Shown here: one piece after another, positions 28,793 through 29,277 of the stretch | Layout of the letters: every line of letters starts with the position of its first letter | How positions within the stretch are numbered: the first letter of the stretch is position 1 | DNA from: Cyclostephanos tholiformis | Taxonomy: Eukaryota; Bacillariophyta; Thalassiosirophyceae; Thalassiosirales; Thalassiosiraceae | Reading direction: 5' to 3' | Length of the DNA stretch: 29,277 bases | Assembly: GCA_036939975.1 (NCBI GenBank) | Contig: JALLPB010000059.1 | Coordinates: forward strand, 1 to 29,277 | Notes under the pieces: generated by a model | What the model saw: the letters and a program-made list of their open reading frames with translations, nothing else | What the model was told of the DNA's origin: nothing | Database searches by the model: none | Position numbers and translations under genes: made by a program

Positions 28793-29277
28793 TTATTGCA
28801 CAGCTTGGTATGGCGCAGCCTGTGCATATGGTGTTGCCGTCGGAGCTGGTGCGAATGGTGCCGGTGCAAATGGTGTTGGTGCGGGCATGTAGGTGGGTGC
28901 CGGTGTTGGTGGCGATACAGTCAGGAGCACCAATTGTTGTTGTGCAGTGGTGAGAGCAGAGCGTAGGTCGGCGATACTGGCCAGCGTCGTTTGATGTTGT
29001 GCGTTATTTGCCAACTGTAACGTTGTGAGTTCGTTTGCAAATGTGGTTTCAATGTTGGTAAGAGCATCATCCGTGGCGACGACATTGGCCGCGAAGTGGT
29101 ATCCATGAGCGCCGGTGGTTCCTGTGCCCGATTGTTTGCGTGCAATATATGCCGCCGTGAAATGTTGTTTCAGCCAATCCCATGTTTTGTCGGCGTCGGG
29201 AAGTGCATTCCATTCAATGAGCGCCTGGCTGTACAGACCTGTGAGTTGAATGCTGGTGATGGCACGGATGATCATTT
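28793..29277 (-). CDS. Copia Gag, C-terminal part (truncated by the window edge)
   Basis: The open frame enters at the right edge and reads LTGLYSQALIEWNALPDADK and TWDWLKQHFTAAYIARKQ, the recurring EWN-x2-P-x3-K-T-W-x2-x-K-x-H-F pattern of this Gag class. A coiled-coil-like stretch and a Pro/Ala/Thr-rich tail follow, ending at TAA 28795-28793. No zinc knuckle precedes the stop, although related Gag proteins usually have one. The pol frame is -1 relative to gag and open across this stop for at least 30 codons, which would allow frameshift expression of Pol. Confidence 0.75.
   Translation of the reverse strand, partial: MIIRAITSIQLTGLYSQALIEWNALPDADKTWDWLKQHFTAAYIARKQSGTGTTGAHGYHFAANVVATDDALTNIETTFANELTTLQLANNAQHQTTLASIADLRSALTTAQQQLVLLTVSPPTPAPTYMPAPTPFAPAPFAPAPTATPYAQAAPYQAVQ

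Larger units (their letters stand above)
24546..29277 (-). mobile_element. Ty1/copia LTR retrotransposon, 3' part (5' LTR beyond the window)
   Basis: Reading the minus strand from the right edge, the order is Gag tail, aspartic protease, integrase, reverse transcriptase, RNase H, polypurine tract, 3' LTR. Integrase preceding RT is diagnostic of Ty1/copia. Coding regions are far better preserved than in the neighbouring relics, with one in-frame TGA (28307-28305) and one frame break caused by an assembly duplication at the N (27540). The element is probably a fairly recent insertion. The candidate 5-bp target site on the left is AACCT (24541-24545); its partner would lie beyond the right edge. 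Confidence 0.92.

Overview
The window looks like nuclear DNA of a photosynthetic, intron-bearing eukaryote, most likely a diatom or another stramenopile. Evidence for this: GT-AG introns of about 80-560 bp, nuclear ribosomal, proteasome and complex I genes, a nuclear gene for a plastid thylakoid-lumen protease with a bipartite presequence, and Ty1/copia and Mutator-type relics of the kind abundant in diatom genomes. The genus cannot be fixed from the sequence alone.

Layout. (1) Positions 1-6900 are AT-rich or low-complexity and repeat-laden. They hold a possible spliced 5' end running off the left edge, a duplicated ~108-bp block beside a 39-bp perfect palindrome, a broken Mutator-like (MULE) transposase on the minus strand (3498 to 834), purine-rich and CAT/GTC low-complexity DNA, and a ~517-bp element bounded by G-rich inverted repeats (6371-6887). 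(2) Positions 7010-8510 hold an unrecognised two-exon gene with one in-frame TGA, preceded by three tandem palindromic 14-mers and followed by AT-rich inverted repeats. (3) Positions 8682-21395 form a compact, GC-rich block of seven genes in strictly alternating orientation: NDUFA1-like complex I subunit (+), proteasome ATPase RPT1 (-), CENP-V/GFA-domain protein (+), C-terminal processing protease (-), BAHD/HXXXD acyltransferase-like protein (+), ribosomal protein uL2/RPL8 (-), Mpv17/PMP22 protein (+). Every gap is therefore either a shared 3' region or a possible shared promoter. (4) Positions 21400-24545 hold degenerate Ty1/copia remnants. (5) From 24546 to the right edge lies the 3' part of a much better preserved Ty1/copia element on the minus strand: gag tail, protease, integrase, RT, RNase H and a 284-bp 3' LTR, inserted into an older copia relic.

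The host genes are housekeeping functions of different compartments (mitochondrion, cytosol/nucleus, plastid lumen, membranes) and do not form one pathway. What they share is the packing. Several true exons cannot be seen by ORF scanning and were placed by reading splice sites: both exons of the complex I subunit, the 18-nt first exon of RPL8, the 18-nt last exon of RPT1, and the joins in the CENP-V-like and BAHD-like genes. One assembly artefact is visible: an exact 76-bp duplication on either side of the single N at 27540, which alone breaks the frame of the retroelement integrase.
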